From Streptomyces marinisediminis (GTDB lineage: Bacteria > Actinomycetota > Actinomycetes > Streptomycetales > Streptomycetaceae), in contig NZ_JAPKFL010000005.1 in the NCBI RefSeq assembly GCF_026262575.1, forward strand, positions 1 through 64,000: 64,000 nucleotides of DNA, read 5' to 3'. The translations under genes and the position numbers were made by a program. Position 1 is the stretch's first letter. Every line of letters begins with the position of its first letter. Shown piece after piece: positions 33,040 through 41,969 of this stretch. The notes below the pieces were generated by a model, which saw nothing but the letters and a program-made list of their open reading frames with translations, searched no databases and had not been told where the DNA came from.

Positions 33040-34383
33040 TCACGCTCCCAGCAGGGCCTGGCCGCACACGCGCAGCACCTGCCCGCTGATCCCGGAGCTG
33101 CCCGGCGAGGCGAGGAACGCCACCGCCTCGGCGACGTCCACCGGCCGGCCCCCTTGCGCGAGGCTGTTCATGCGGCGCCCGGCCTCCCGGATGAGCAGGG
33201 GCACGGCCGCCGTCATCCGGGTCTCGATGAACCCGGGTGCGATCGCGTTGACGGTGACGCCGCGGTCGGCCAGCCCGGGGGCCAGGGCCTGGACGAGCCC
33301 GATGAGCCCGGCCTTGCTCGCCGCGTAGTTGGTCTGCCCGGCGTTGCCCGCGATGCCGCTGATGGAGGAGGTGCACACCACGCGCCCGCCGTCGCGCAGC
33401 ACCGGCCGCGCGCCCGTGGTCAGCTCGTGCGTGATCCGCTCCACGGCGGTGAGGTTCACGGCCAGCACCGCGTCCCAGCGCGCGGCGTCCATCCTGCCCA
33501 GCGTCTTGTCCCGGGTGATGCCCGCGTTGTGCACCACCACGTCCACGCCGCCGTGCGCCCGCCGCAGGTGGTCGGCCAGCGTCCGCGGGGCCTCGTCGGC
33601 GGTGACGTCCAGCTCCAGCGCCTCGCCGCCGCAGCGGGCGGCCACCGCGCGCAGCGCGTCGGCCTGCTGGGGCACGTCCAGGCACACCACGCGCGCCCCG
33701 TCGCGGGTCAGCGTCTCGGCCACCACGGCGCCGATGCCGCGCGAGGCCCCGGTGACCAGGGCGACCCGGTCCGCCAGCGGGCGCGCCCAGTCGGCCGGCG
33801 CCGCCCCGCCGGCCGGCTCGACGCGCAGCACCTGTCCGGAGACGTAGGCCGAGCGGGCGGACAGCGCGAAGCGCACCGGGGACTCCAGCGCGCCCTCGGC
33901 TCCGGGCGCCACCAGCAGCAGGTGGGCGGTCGCCCCGCGGCGCAGCTCCTTGCCCGCCGACCGCACGAAGCCCTCCAGCGCGCGCTGCGCCACGGCCGCC
34001 GCCGTGCTCTGCGCCCGCTCCGGCGGCGTGCCCAGCACCACCAGGCGCCCGCACGGGGCGAGGGAGCGGACGCGCGGCTGGAAGAAGGCGTGCAGGGCGC
34101 GCAGGCCGGCGCTGTCGGTGACGCCCGTGGCGTCGAAGACGAGCGCGGCGGGCTGCTCGGGCCGCTGCTCGCCCTCGGCCACCCGGGCCCCGACCCCGTC
34201 CAGCACCGTGCGCAGCGGGCCCAGCAGCCGCCCGCCCGGCGCGCCGCCGAGCATCACCGGGCCGGTGACCACGGGCCGCCCGGGCCGGTGGCGCACCAGC
34301 GGTTCCGGCCGGGGCAGCCCGAGCTTCCTGGCGAGGACGGCGCCCGGACCGCGGGCGGTCAGCCTCTGGTAGCGATCGGCCAT
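33040..34383 (-). CDS. fabG4: High-molecular-weight 3-oxoacyl reductase, FabG4-like
   Basis: The 447-residue protein has an N-terminal flavodoxin-like domain (1-195) and a C-terminal SDR reductase domain (200-447). The cofactor motif is TGASRGIG (211-218), with the NAG motif (HNAGIT), Ser339/340, Tyr353 and Lys357 forming the active site. This two-domain form is the FabG4 type, which uses NADH and CoA-linked substrates in mycobacteria. The AAGGAG ribosome site touches the tandem operator at 34394-34425, so repressor binding would block the transcript start. Confidence 0.9.
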   Translation of the reverse strand: MADRYQRLTARGPGAVLARKLGLPRPEPLVRHRPGRPVVTGPVMLGGAPGGRLLGPLRTVLDGVGARVAEGEQRPEQPAALVFDATGVTDSAGLRALHAFFQPRVRSLAPCGRLVVLGTPPERAQSTAAAVAQRALEGFVRSAGKELRRGATAHLLLVAPGAEGALESPVRFALSARSAYVSGQVLRVEPAGGAAPADWARPLADRVALVTGASRGIGAVVAETLTRDGARVVCLDVPQQADALRAVAARCGGEALELDVTADEAPRTLADHLRRAHGGVDVVVHNAGITRDKTLGRMDAARWDAVLAVNLTAVERITHELTTGARPVLRDGGRVVCTSSISGIAGNAGQTNYAASKAGLIGLVQALAPGLADRGVTVNAIAPGFIETRMTAAVPLLIREAGRRMNSLAQGGRPVDVAEAVAFLASPGSSGISGQVLRVCGQALLGA

Positions 34384-34393
34384 GGATTTTCTC

Positions 34394-34425
34394 CTTACGC
34401 ACAAGTAAGTTTACCCAAGAGTAAG
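34394..34425. promoter_or_regulatory. Tandem TetR-type operator, second copy
   Basis: CTTAC-N6-GTAAG (34394-34409, with the next T) and TTTAC-N6-GTAAG (34410-34425) repeat the layout and spacing of the array at 31303-31334, over 32 bases. It lies between divergent fabG4 and fadA2 starts (34383 and 34459). Confidence 0.75.
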
Positions 34426-34458
34426 AACCTGTACCGCGGACCACAAGGAGCCTTGGCC

Positions 34459-35775
34459 ATGACTTCCCCCGGACGCCGCGTCGCCATCGTCGGAGGCAAC
34501 CGCATCCCCTTCGCCCGAGCCGACGGACCCTACGCGAGCGCCGGAAACCAGGACATGCTCAGCGCCGCGCTGGCCGGGCTCGTCGACCGGTACGGGCTGC
34601 GCGGCGAGCTGCTGGGGGAGTTCGTCGCGGGCGCCGTGCTCAAGCACAGCCGCGACTTCAACCTCGCCCGCGAGGTCGTCCTCGGCAGCGCCCTGGACCA
34701 CCGCACCCCCGCCTACGACGTCCAGCAGGCCTGCGGCACCGGGCTGGAGGCCGTGATCCTGGTGGCCAACAAGATCGCGCTCGGGCAGATCGACGCCGGC
34801 GTCGCGGGCGGGGTGGACACCGCCAGCGACGCCCCGCTGGGCGTCAACGACGAGCTGCGCCGGATCCTCCTGAGCGCCCGCCGCGCCAAGACCGCCGGCG
34901 GACGGCTCCGGGCGCTCACCGCCGTGCGCCCGCGCCACCTGGTGCCCGACATCCCGCGCAACGCCGAACCCCGCACCGGCCTGTCCATGGGCGACCACGC
35001 CGCCCGCACCGCCGCGCACTGGAACATCCCCCGCGCCGCCCAGGACGCCCTCGCGGCCACCAGCCACCAGCGCCTGGCCGCCGCCTACGACCGGGGCTTC
35101 TTCACCGACCTCCTGACGCCCTACCGCGGCCTGGACCGGGACCAGAACCTGCGCCCGGACAGCAGCGTGGAACGGCTCGCCCGGCTGCGCCCCGTCTTCG
35201 GCGACGGGCCGGACGCCACCATGACGGCGGGCAACTCCACCCCGCTCACCGACGGCGCCGCCACCGTGCTGCTGGCCAGCGAGGAGTGGGCCCGCGACCA
35301 CGGCCTGCCCGTGCTCGCCTACTTCACTCACGCGCGCACCGCCGCCGTGGACTTCGTCGCCGGCCCCGACGGCCTGCTGACGGCCCCGGCCTACGCCGTG
35401 CCGCCGCTGCTCCGGGCCGCCGGCACCACGCTGGCGGAGCTGGACTACCTGGAGATCCACGAGGCGTTCGCCTCGCAGGTCCTGGCCACCCTGGCGGCCT
35501 GGGAAGACCCGGCGTTCTGCGCCGAGCGCCTCGGCCTGGACCAGCCGCTGGGCGCGGTGGACCGCGAGCGGCTGAACGCCGTCGGCTCCTCGCTCGCCGT
35601 CGGCCACCCCTTCGCCGCCACCGGCGGCCGGATCGTCGCCACCCTGGCCGCGCTGCTGCACGAACACGTCGCGGAGCACGACCCGCGGCCGGACGCCGCC
35701 GGCGTCCGGGCCCGGGGCCTGATCTCCGTCTGCGCCGCGGGCGGCCAGGGGGTCACCGCCCTGCTGGAGCGCTGA
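34459..35775 (+). CDS. fadA2: Acetyl-CoA acetyltransferase, FadA2-like thiolase
   Basis: The 438-residue thiolase has the nucleophilic Cys92 in QQACGTGLEAV, the EIHEAFASQ motif, the GHPFAATGGR motif with its catalytic His, and the C-terminal SVCAAGGQG with the second Cys. It cleaves 3-oxoacyl-CoA with CoA or runs in reverse. AAGGAG precedes the ATG. Divergence from fabG4 and htdX matches M. tuberculosis Rv0241c-Rv0243. It should be controlled by the tandem operator. Confidence 0.93.
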   Translation: MTSPGRRVAIVGGNRIPFARADGPYASAGNQDMLSAALAGLVDRYGLRGELLGEFVAGAVLKHSRDFNLAREVVLGSALDHRTPAYDVQQACGTGLEAVILVANKIALGQIDAGVAGGVDTASDAPLGVNDELRRILLSARRAKTAGGRLRALTAVRPRHLVPDIPRNAEPRTGLSMGDHAARTAAHWNIPRAAQDALAATSHQRLAAAYDRGFFTDLLTPYRGLDRDQNLRPDSSVERLARLRPVFGDGPDATMTAGNSTPLTDGAATVLLASEEWARDHGLPVLAYFTHARTAAVDFVAGPDGLLTAPAYAVPPLLRAAGTTLAELDYLEIHEAFASQVLATLAAWEDPAFCAERLGLDQPLGAVDRERLNAVGSSLAVGHPFAATGGRIVATLAALLHEHVAEHDPRPDAAGVRARGLISVCAAGGQGVTALLER

Positions 35776-35896
35776 CCGCCCGGCGCCCGCACGGCCCCCC
35801 GCGCGCCCGGCCGCAGGCCCGCTCCGGGCCCGGCGCGCGCCTTCCGTCCAGCAGCCCCGCTTACCCGCCCGCGAGCCGCGATCAGGAGACACGTCC

Positions 35897-37816
35897 ATGG
35901 GAGTACGCAAGGATCTGAAGAAGGCACGGCGCCACGGCGACCTGGCCGCCCGGGTCACCGTCGAGGTCACCCGGGAGAACGGCGTGGTGCGCGAGGCGCG
36001 CGCCTCGTCCTTCGCGCCGACGCCGACGACCGGCAGCACCGCCGACATCCCGTTCACCAACGCGGCCGAGGCGCCCGACGCGGTGGTGCTGCGCCGCAAG
36101 GAGGACGGGGTCTGGCGGCCGGTCACCGCCGCCGCCTTCGCCCGCCAGGTCACGGACGTGGCCAAGGGCCTCCTCGCCGCGGGGCTCGAACCGGGCGGGC
36201 GGGTGGCGGTGATGGCCCGCACCAGCTACGAGTGGTGCCTGCTGGACTTCGCCGTCTGGGCCGCCGGCGGCCAGAGCGTGCCCGTCTACGCCACCTCGGC
36301 CGCCCACCAGGTCCGCTGGATCCTGCGCGACTCCGGGGCCCGGTTCGTCGCCGTGGAGACCGAGGAGAACGCGGCCACCGTGCGCGAGGCGGCCGACGGC
36401 CTCCCGGACGCGCCCACCGTGTGGCGGTTCGACGCCGGTGCGGTCGCCGAACTCACCGCGCTCGGCCGGGAGGTCGACGAGGAGGAGGTCACCAGGCGGC
36501 GCGCCGCGCTCACCCCCGCCTCCGTCGCCACCCTGTGCTACACCTCCGGCACCACCGGCAGCCCCAAGGGGTGCGTCCTCACCCACGCCAACCTGCACGC
36601 CGAGTCCGCGAACACCGTGCAACTGCTGCACCCGGTCTTCGAGGCGGTCACCGGTGAGCGCGCCGCGACCCTGCTCTTCCTGCCCCTGGCGCACATACTC
36701 GGCCGCGTCATCCAGATCGCCTGCATGAGCGCGCGCATCGAGCTGGGGCACTGGCCCAGCATCAAGCCCGATGAGCTGCGTCCCGAACTGCGCGCGTTCA
36801 AGCCGACGTTCGTGGTCGGCGTGCCGTACCTGTTCGAGAAGATCCACGACACCGGGCGGGCCACCGCCGAGCGGATGGGCCGCGGCGCGTCCTTCGACCG
36901 CGCGGACGGTGTCGCCGTCCGCTTCGCCGAGGCCGCGCTCGCCGACTTCCACGGCACCGGCAAGGGGCCCGGCCTCGGCCTCACCCTCGCCTGGCGCCTG
37001 TACGACCTGCTGGTCTACCGGCGGGTGCGCAAGGAGCTGGGCGGCCGGCTCGGCTACGCCATCAGCGGCGGCTCCCCGCTCGACCGGCGGCTCAACCTCT
37101 TCTTCCTGGCCTGCGGCATCGTCATCTACGAGGGCTACGGACTCACCGAGACCACCGCCGCGGCCACGGTCATCCCGCCGCTCGGACCGCGCCCGGGCAC
37201 GGTCGGCCAGCCCGTCCCGGGCACCGCCGTGCGCATCGCCGACGACGGCGAGGTGCTCGTCAAGGGCGGCATCGTCTTCACGTCCTACTGGAACAACGAG
37301 GCCGCCACGCGCGCCGCGCTGCGCGACGACTGGTTCGCCACCGGCGACCTCGGCGCGCTGGACGACGACGGCTACCTCACCATCACCGGGCGCAAGAAGG
37401 ACATCCTGGTCACCGCGGGCGGCAAGAACGTCTCCCCGGCCGTGCTGGAGGACCGGCTGCGCAGCCGCCCTCCGGTGGGCCAGTGCGTCGTCGTCGGCGA
37501 CAACCGCTCCCACGTGGCCGCCCTCGTCACCCTCGAGCCCGAGGCGGTGGAGCACTGGCTCGCCGTCCGCAAGCGGCCGCGCGACACCCCCGTCGCCGAG
37601 CTGCGCGAGGACCCCGAGCTGCGCGCGGAGGTGGGCAGGGCCGTCGCGTACGCCAACGAGGCGGTCTCGCGCGCCGAGTCCATCCGCGCCTTCCGCATCG
37701 TGCCCGGCGAGTTCACCGAGGAGAACGGCATGCTGACTCCCTCGCTGAAGGTCAGGCGGCAGGCGGTGTACGAGGCCTACCGGGAGGAGATCGAGGCGCT
37801 CTACGGCGGCGGCTGA
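35897..37816 (+). CDS. Long-chain acyl-CoA ligase (AMP-forming), FadD15-like
   Basis: The 639-residue ligase activates fatty acids to acyl-CoA through an acyl-adenylate. The AMP-binding motif YTSGTTGSPKG lies at about 214-224, the GYGLTETTAA motif at about 413, and the WFATGDLGALDDDGYLTI and GRKKDILVTAGGKNVSP regions follow. The family length is about 600. The start has a CAGGAG ribosome site. It is 121 bases after fadA2, same strand, so perhaps cotranscribed. Confidence 0.92.
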   Translation: MGVRKDLKKARRHGDLAARVTVEVTRENGVVREARASSFAPTPTTGSTADIPFTNAAEAPDAVVLRRKEDGVWRPVTAAAFARQVTDVAKGLLAAGLEPGGRVAVMARTSYEWCLLDFAVWAAGGQSVPVYATSAAHQVRWILRDSGARFVAVETEENAATVREAADGLPDAPTVWRFDAGAVAELTALGREVDEEEVTRRRAALTPASVATLCYTSGTTGSPKGCVLTHANLHAESANTVQLLHPVFEAVTGERAATLLFLPLAHILGRVIQIACMSARIELGHWPSIKPDELRPELRAFKPTFVVGVPYLFEKIHDTGRATAERMGRGASFDRADGVAVRFAEAALADFHGTGKGPGLGLTLAWRLYDLLVYRRVRKELGGRLGYAISGGSPLDRRLNLFFLACGIVIYEGYGLTETTAAATVIPPLGPRPGTVGQPVPGTAVRIADDGEVLVKGGIVFTSYWNNEAATRAALRDDWFATGDLGALDDDGYLTITGRKKDILVTAGGKNVSPAVLEDRLRSRPPVGQCVVVGDNRSHVAALVTLEPEAVEHWLAVRKRPRDTPVAELREDPELRAEVGRAVAYANEAVSRAESIRAFRIVPGEFTEENGMLTPSLKVRRQAVYEAYREEIEALYGGG

Positions 37817-37878
37817 GGGGTGCGGCGCGCCGGTCGCGGCCCGGCCGGTGCGCGGCGCCCCGCCGGGCCGGGGCGGGC

Positions 37879-38115
37879 TCAGACGTGGTCGACGAGCTCC
37901 GCGTGCCCCTGCACCCGGGCGCAGTGCGCGCAGCAGAAGAACCGCCCGTCCGACTCGACCCCGTGGCCGAGGATGCGGCACGAGCAGTTCTCGCAGATCG
38001 GCGCCATGCGCTGGGCCATGCACTCCAGGCTGTCGAAGACGTGCACGGCGCCGCCCTGGGCCCGCACCTCGAAGGACATCTCGTAGTCGTTGCTGCAGAC
38101 CTCGCACACGGCCAT
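37879..38115 (-). CDS. Prokaryotic metallothionein-like small protein
   Basis: The 78-residue protein has nine cysteines: Cys4, 7, 32, 41, 44, 46, 61, 62 and 65, in CxxC, CxxCxC and CCxxC patterns, plus four or more histidines. Known relatives in streptomycetes are described as prokaryotic metallothioneins; binding of zinc or another metal is likely. An alternative is a zinc-ribbon structural protein. The true start is Met at 38115 (MAVCEVC); the long frame upstream is a shadow. Confidence 0.75.
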   Translation of the reverse strand: MAVCEVCSNDYEMSFEVRAQGGAVHVFDSLECMAQRMAPICENCSCRILGHGVESDGRFFCCAHCARVQGHAELVDHV

Positions 38116-38310
38116 GGCGGCTGTCACCTTTCGGGGGAGGGGCGCGGGCCCCCTTGCCGGACCCGCGCCCGCACCAGGATGGCCGCGGCCGACCGGCGGG
38201 CACCGGCGCGACGCGGCGCCCCTCCGCCCGCACCACCCCATAGGCCTAGGCCCGTGCCCCGTCTGGCAGGGAGGGCCCGCGCCGGGGCGGCGGCGGGCCA
38301 CACTGGGGAG

Positions 38311-38730
38311 ATGAGCTGTGCCTTCTGCCGGATCGTGCGCGGGGAAGCCGCCGCGCGCCGGGTGTACGCGGACGACCACGTCGTCGCCTTCCTCGACGTC
38401 CGCCCGCTGTTCCCCGGCCACACGCTGGTCGTGCCCCGCGAGCACCGCCCGACGCTGACCGACCTCGACGCCGCGGAGGTCGGCCCGCTGTTCGCCCGGG
38501 TGCAGCGCGTCGCCGCTGCGGTGCGGGACGGCATGGCCGCGGCCGGCACGTTCGTGGCGGCCAACAACGGCGTCAGCCAGTCGGTGCCCCACTTCCACGT
38601 GCACGTCGTCCCGCGCAACCCCGGGGACGGACTGCGCGGCTTCTTCTGGCCGCGCACCGCCTACGCGGACGACGCCGAGGCCGCCGGCGTCGCCGCCCGC
38701 GTGCGCGCCGCCCTCACCCCCGAGCCCTGA
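38311..38730 (+). CDS. HIT family hydrolase
   Basis: The 139-residue protein has the HIT triad HFHVHVVPR (His94, 96, 98) and a typical N-terminus, CAFCRIVRGE, with two cysteines as in zinc-binding HIT proteins. HIT proteins hydrolyse nucleoside phosphoramidates or dinucleotides. The ribosome site is GGGGAG. It is monocistronic. Confidence 0.9.
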   Translation: MSCAFCRIVRGEAAARRVYADDHVVAFLDVRPLFPGHTLVVPREHRPTLTDLDAAEVGPLFARVQRVAAAVRDGMAAAGTFVAANNGVSQSVPHFHVHVVPRNPGDGLRGFFWPRTAYADDAEAAGVAARVRAALTPEP

Positions 38731-38780
38731 CCCGGGCCCCGCGGCGCGCGCCCCGCGTCCGGGGGACGCTCCGGCCGCCG

Positions 38781-40334
38781 CTAGCGGTCCCGGGGCGCGC
38801 CCAGGGCGTAGCCGCGCACCGTCTCGACCGTGTCCGCGTCCTCGGGCCGCTTGTCCTCGCGGTAGCGCAGCACCCGGGCGAACCGCAGGGCCAGGCCCTC
38901 CGGGTAGCGCGGCGAGCGCTGGACGCCGTCGAAGGCGATCTCCACCACCAGCTCGGGCCGCACCCGCACCCCCCACGGCTCCCGGGCCACCGCCAGCTCC
39001 CGCAGGCGGTCCGTCTGCCACGCCAGCAGGGTGTCGGTGAGCCCCTTGAACGTCTTGCCCAGCATGGCGAAGGAGCCGTCGGGGCGGCGCGCGCCCAGGT
39101 GGAGGTTGGACAGCTTGCCGGTGCGCCGCCCGTGGCCCCACTCGGCGGCCAGCACCACCAGGTCCAGGGTGTGCACCGGCTTCACCTTCAGCCACGCCGC
39201 GCCCCGGCGCCCCGCGCTGTAGGCGGAGTCCAGCGCCTTGAGCACCACGCCCTCGTGGCCGCGGGCGAGGACCTCCCCGGCGAAGGCGCGGGCGGCGGCG
39301 CGCTGGCCGTCGTCCCCGGGGTCGGTGACCGCCAGCCGGCGCACGCGCAGCGGCTCCGGCACGGCCCGGGCCAGCTCCTCGTGCCGCCGCGCCGCCGGTT
39401 CGTCCAGCAGGTCGCGTCCGGCCACGGCCAGCAGGTCGAAGAAGACCGCCGAGACGGGCAGCGCGGTGCGCGCGGTGGCCACGTCCGTGCGCGAGCCGAC
39501 GCGGGCGGCGATGTCCTGGAACGCCCGGGGCCGCCGCGCCGCGTCCAGCGCGATCACCTCGCCGTCCAGCACCGCCCGGTCGGCCGCCAGCTCCCGCGCG
39601 GCGTCCACCACTTCGGGCAGCCGGTCGGTGATCTCCTCCAGCGTGCGGGTGTAGACGCCGATCCGGTCGCCGTCGCGGTGCACCTGCACCCGGATGCCGT
39701 CGAGCTTCTCCTCCACGGCGCACGGGCCGAGCCGGTCCAGCGCCTCGTCGACGTCGGCGGCGGTCTGCGCGAGCATCGGCTGGACGGGGCGGCCGACGGT
39801 GAGCCGGAAAGCGTCCAGCGCCGCGGGCCCCCGCGCGAGCAGCGCCTCGGCGACGGCACCGAGCGAGCCGCCCAGCATCACCGCGCGCCGCACCTCGGCG
39901 ACCTCCGCCCCGGCCGCCGCGGCCAGGGCCTCCACCGCGAGCGCGTCCAGCGCGCCCTGGCGCAGCTCGCCGGCGATGAGCCGGACCAGGAACCGCTGCT
40001 CCTCCCCGGTCGCGGCGCGCAGCAGCGCGTGCAGGCGTGCGCGCCGTTCGCCCTGCGCGCCCTTCCCGGCCACCGCCGCGATGCCGTCCAGCGCCGCGTG
40101 CACCTCACGCACCGTCAGCCGGGGCGCTCCGGCGGGCGGGACCTGTTCGGTCAGCGTGCGCCAGCCGACGCCGATGCGCCGCTGCGGCAGGCGTCCGGCC
40201 AGGTAGGTGACGGCGACGGGGGCCTCGGCGGGCTCGGCGGCGCGGAACAGGTCCGCCAGGTGGGCCACCTTCGCGGACCGGGCGGAGGTGGCCGCCACGG
40301 CGCGGGACGTGCGGGCCAGGTCGGCGAGCAGCAT
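38781..40334 (-). CDS. ligB: ATP-dependent DNA ligase
   Basis: The 517-residue ligase has the adenylation lysine Lys210 in EEKLDGIRVQ, an N-terminal helical DNA-binding domain, and the later motifs VLDGEVIAL, EGVVLKAL and AAWLKVKP. Length and architecture match actinobacterial LigB-type enzymes. It seals nicks using ATP and is probably a repair accessory, since the essential NAD ligase is separate. The start at 40334 (MLLADLARTS) is the family start. Confidence 0.9.
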   Translation of the reverse strand: MLLADLARTSRAVAATSARSAKVAHLADLFRAAEPAEAPVAVTYLAGRLPQRRIGVGWRTLTEQVPPAGAPRLTVREVHAALDGIAAVAGKGAQGERRARLHALLRAATGEEQRFLVRLIAGELRQGALDALAVEALAAAAGAEVAEVRRAVMLGGSLGAVAEALLARGPAALDAFRLTVGRPVQPMLAQTAADVDEALDRLGPCAVEEKLDGIRVQVHRDGDRIGVYTRTLEEITDRLPEVVDAARELAADRAVLDGEVIALDAARRPRAFQDIAARVGSRTDVATARTALPVSAVFFDLLAVAGRDLLDEPAARRHEELARAVPEPLRVRRLAVTDPGDDGQRAAARAFAGEVLARGHEGVVLKALDSAYSAGRRGAAWLKVKPVHTLDLVVLAAEWGHGRRTGKLSNLHLGARRPDGSFAMLGKTFKGLTDTLLAWQTDRLRELAVAREPWGVRVRPELVVEIAFDGVQRSPRYPEGLALRFARVLRYREDKRPEDADTVETVRGYALGAPRDR

Positions 40335-40641
40335 GCCCCCATCCTCGCGCAGCCCCGGCGGCCGCGCCCTCCTCTCCCGGCCCCCGGGCGCGCCGCCCGG
40401 GGGACCCGGGGGCCGGGACAGCCGCGCCGCCCGGCCGCCGCTCCCGCGCTCGGCCGTGCGGCCCGCGCGCGGGCGCCCCACCCCGCCCTGCGCACGGACG
40501 CGGCGCGGCCGGCGCGGCACGGTCGGCGCGGGTGGCGCGGCCCGCACGGCGTGGTCCGTGAGGCGTGGCCCGCGGGGTGGCGCGCGTGCGCGGCGCCGTG
40601 GGCCGCGGCGCCGTGCCCGGCCCGTGGGCGGGCACCGCGGC
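40335..40641. other. Intergenic region, no gene seen
   Basis: About 300 very GC-rich bases between divergent ligB and tetR genes. Frames are Arg/Pro-rich shadows. Apart from the operator at 40642-40683, I see no element. Confidence 0.4.
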
Positions 40642-40683
40642 GCGTGTATAGGCCATAAACCCCGCTGTTTATGCTATACACGC
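40642..40683. promoter_or_regulatory. Long bulged inverted-repeat operator of a TetR gene
   Basis: The left arm GCGTGTATAG (40642-40651), a GC bulge, then CATAAAC (40654-40660), pairs with GTTTATG (40667-40673) and CTATACACGC (40674-40683). Both arms are 17 bases without the bulge. The AT content contrasts sharply with the surroundings. It ends 4 bases before the tetR ATG, and TATACA at 40675-40680 could be the -10 box of a leaderless transcript. Confidence 0.65.
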
Positions 40684-40687
40684 CGGT

Positions 40688-41443
40688 ATGGAGGACCACG
40701 GCGCGGCCACGGTACCGCCCGCCGTCGAGGCGGCGTGGGGCCTGCGGGAGCGCCCCGGGAAGGGCGCCAGGCCCGGGCTCAGCGCCGAGCGCGTCGTCGC
40801 GGCCGGCATCGCGGTGGCCGCGGCCGGCGGGCTCGGCGCCGTCTCGATGGGGAAGGTCGCCGGGGAGCTGGGGGTCTCGGCGATGGCGCTCTACCGCTAC
40901 GTCGGCTCCAAGGACGAACTGCTGGTGCTGATGGAGGACGCCGCCTACGGGCCGCCCCCGGCGGCGCCGGAGGGCGACGTGGGCTGGCGGGACCTGGTCA
41001 CCGCCTGGGCGCGCGGGCAGCGCGAGGTACTGCACCGCAACCTGTGGCTGGTGCGCATGCCCGTCGGCACCCCGCCGCTCACCCCGAACTCCGTGGCCTG
41101 GCTGGAGCAGGGGCTGCGGGCGCTGGCCGGAACCGGGTTCGAGGAGGGCGAGAAGCTGCGCACGCTGATGCTGGTCAACGGGTTCGTGCGGATGGAGGCC
41201 GGCGCGCGGGCCGACCTGGCGGCCACCGCCCGGGCGGCCGGGCGGACGCTGGAGGAGGCCGCGGTGGGCCAGGGGCGGCTACTGGCCCGGCTCGCCGACC
41301 CCGGGCGCTTTCCCGCCGTCGGCCGGGCCCTGGCCTCGCGGGCCCTGGCGGACGCGGGGGAGCCCGAGGCCGACTTCGCCTTCGGGCTCGGCCGGGTGCT
41401 GGACGGGATCGAGGCGCTGGTGCGGGAGCGTGCGCATGGCTGA
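40688..41443 (+). CDS. TetR family regulator
   Basis: The 251-residue protein has a TetR helix-turn-helix (about 35-85; VVAAGIAVAAAGGLGAVSMG, then GVSAMALYRYVGSKDEL) and a C-terminal domain of the TetR_C_1 (TetR-like) type. The start at 40688 follows the operator directly with no clear ribosome site, consistent with leaderless translation. It overlaps the DUF309 gene by 8 bases. It probably represses its own promoter; other targets are not evident. Confidence 0.88.
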   Translation: MEDHGAATVPPAVEAAWGLRERPGKGARPGLSAERVVAAGIAVAAAGGLGAVSMGKVAGELGVSAMALYRYVGSKDELLVLMEDAAYGPPPAAPEGDVGWRDLVTAWARGQREVLHRNLWLVRMPVGTPPLTPNSVAWLEQGLRALAGTGFEEGEKLRTLMLVNGFVRMEAGARADLAATARAAGRTLEEAAVGQGRLLARLADPGRFPAVGRALASRALADAGEPEADFAFGLGRVLDGIEALVRERAHG

Positions 41444-41969
41444 CCCGACGCAGCCCCCCGGGGGCGGCCCCGCCCCCCGGAGCGGCGAGCGCGCGCGTTC
41501 CCGGGACCGCGATGCCGAGGGCCGCGCCCGCAACGCCCGCCCGCGCGACGGACTCGGCCGCCCCCTGCCCTACGGCCGCCCCGGCGTCGACCGGCAGCCG
41601 GAGGGGGTCGTGCGCACCGCCGGGCAGACGCTCACCGAGGCGCAGCGCCTGCTGGACGCCGGGCGCCCCTTCCACGCCCACGAGGTGCTGGAGGACGCCT
41701 GGAAGTCGGGCCCGCAGGAGGAGCGCGGGCTGTGGCGCGGCCTGGCCCAGCTCGCCGTCGGCGTGACGCACGCGGCGCGCGGCAACGCGCGCGGCGCCAC
41801 CACCCTGCTGCGCCGGGGCGCCGGAGCCCTCGAGCCCTGTCGCGCCGCACCGCCGCACGGCGTGGACGTGGCCGGGCTCATCGCCTGGGCGGAGGCGCTC
41901 GCCGCGGAGCCGGCCACCGCCTCCGGGGCCCCGGAGGCCGCCGCCGTCGCGCCCCGGCTGCGGGGGTGA
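41436..41969 (+). CDS. DUF309 domain protein
   Basis: The 177-residue protein carries the DUF309 helical domain: LLDAGRPFHAHEVLEDAWKS, ERGLWRGLAQLAVGVTHAARGN. The function is unknown. A disordered Arg/Gly/Pro N-terminus of about 60 residues precedes it. The start is ATG 41436 inside the end of tetR; a GTG at 41430 is possible. Its stop codon lies inside the first unit of the following minisatellite. Confidence 0.8.
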   Translation: MADPTQPPGGGPAPRSGERARSRDRDAEGRARNARPRDGLGRPLPYGRPGVDRQPEGVVRTAGQTLTEAQRLLDAGRPFHAHEVLEDAWKSGPQEERGLWRGLAQLAVGVTHAARGNARGATTLLRRGAGALEPCRAAPPHGVDVAGLIAWAEALAAEPATASGAPEAAAVAPRLRG

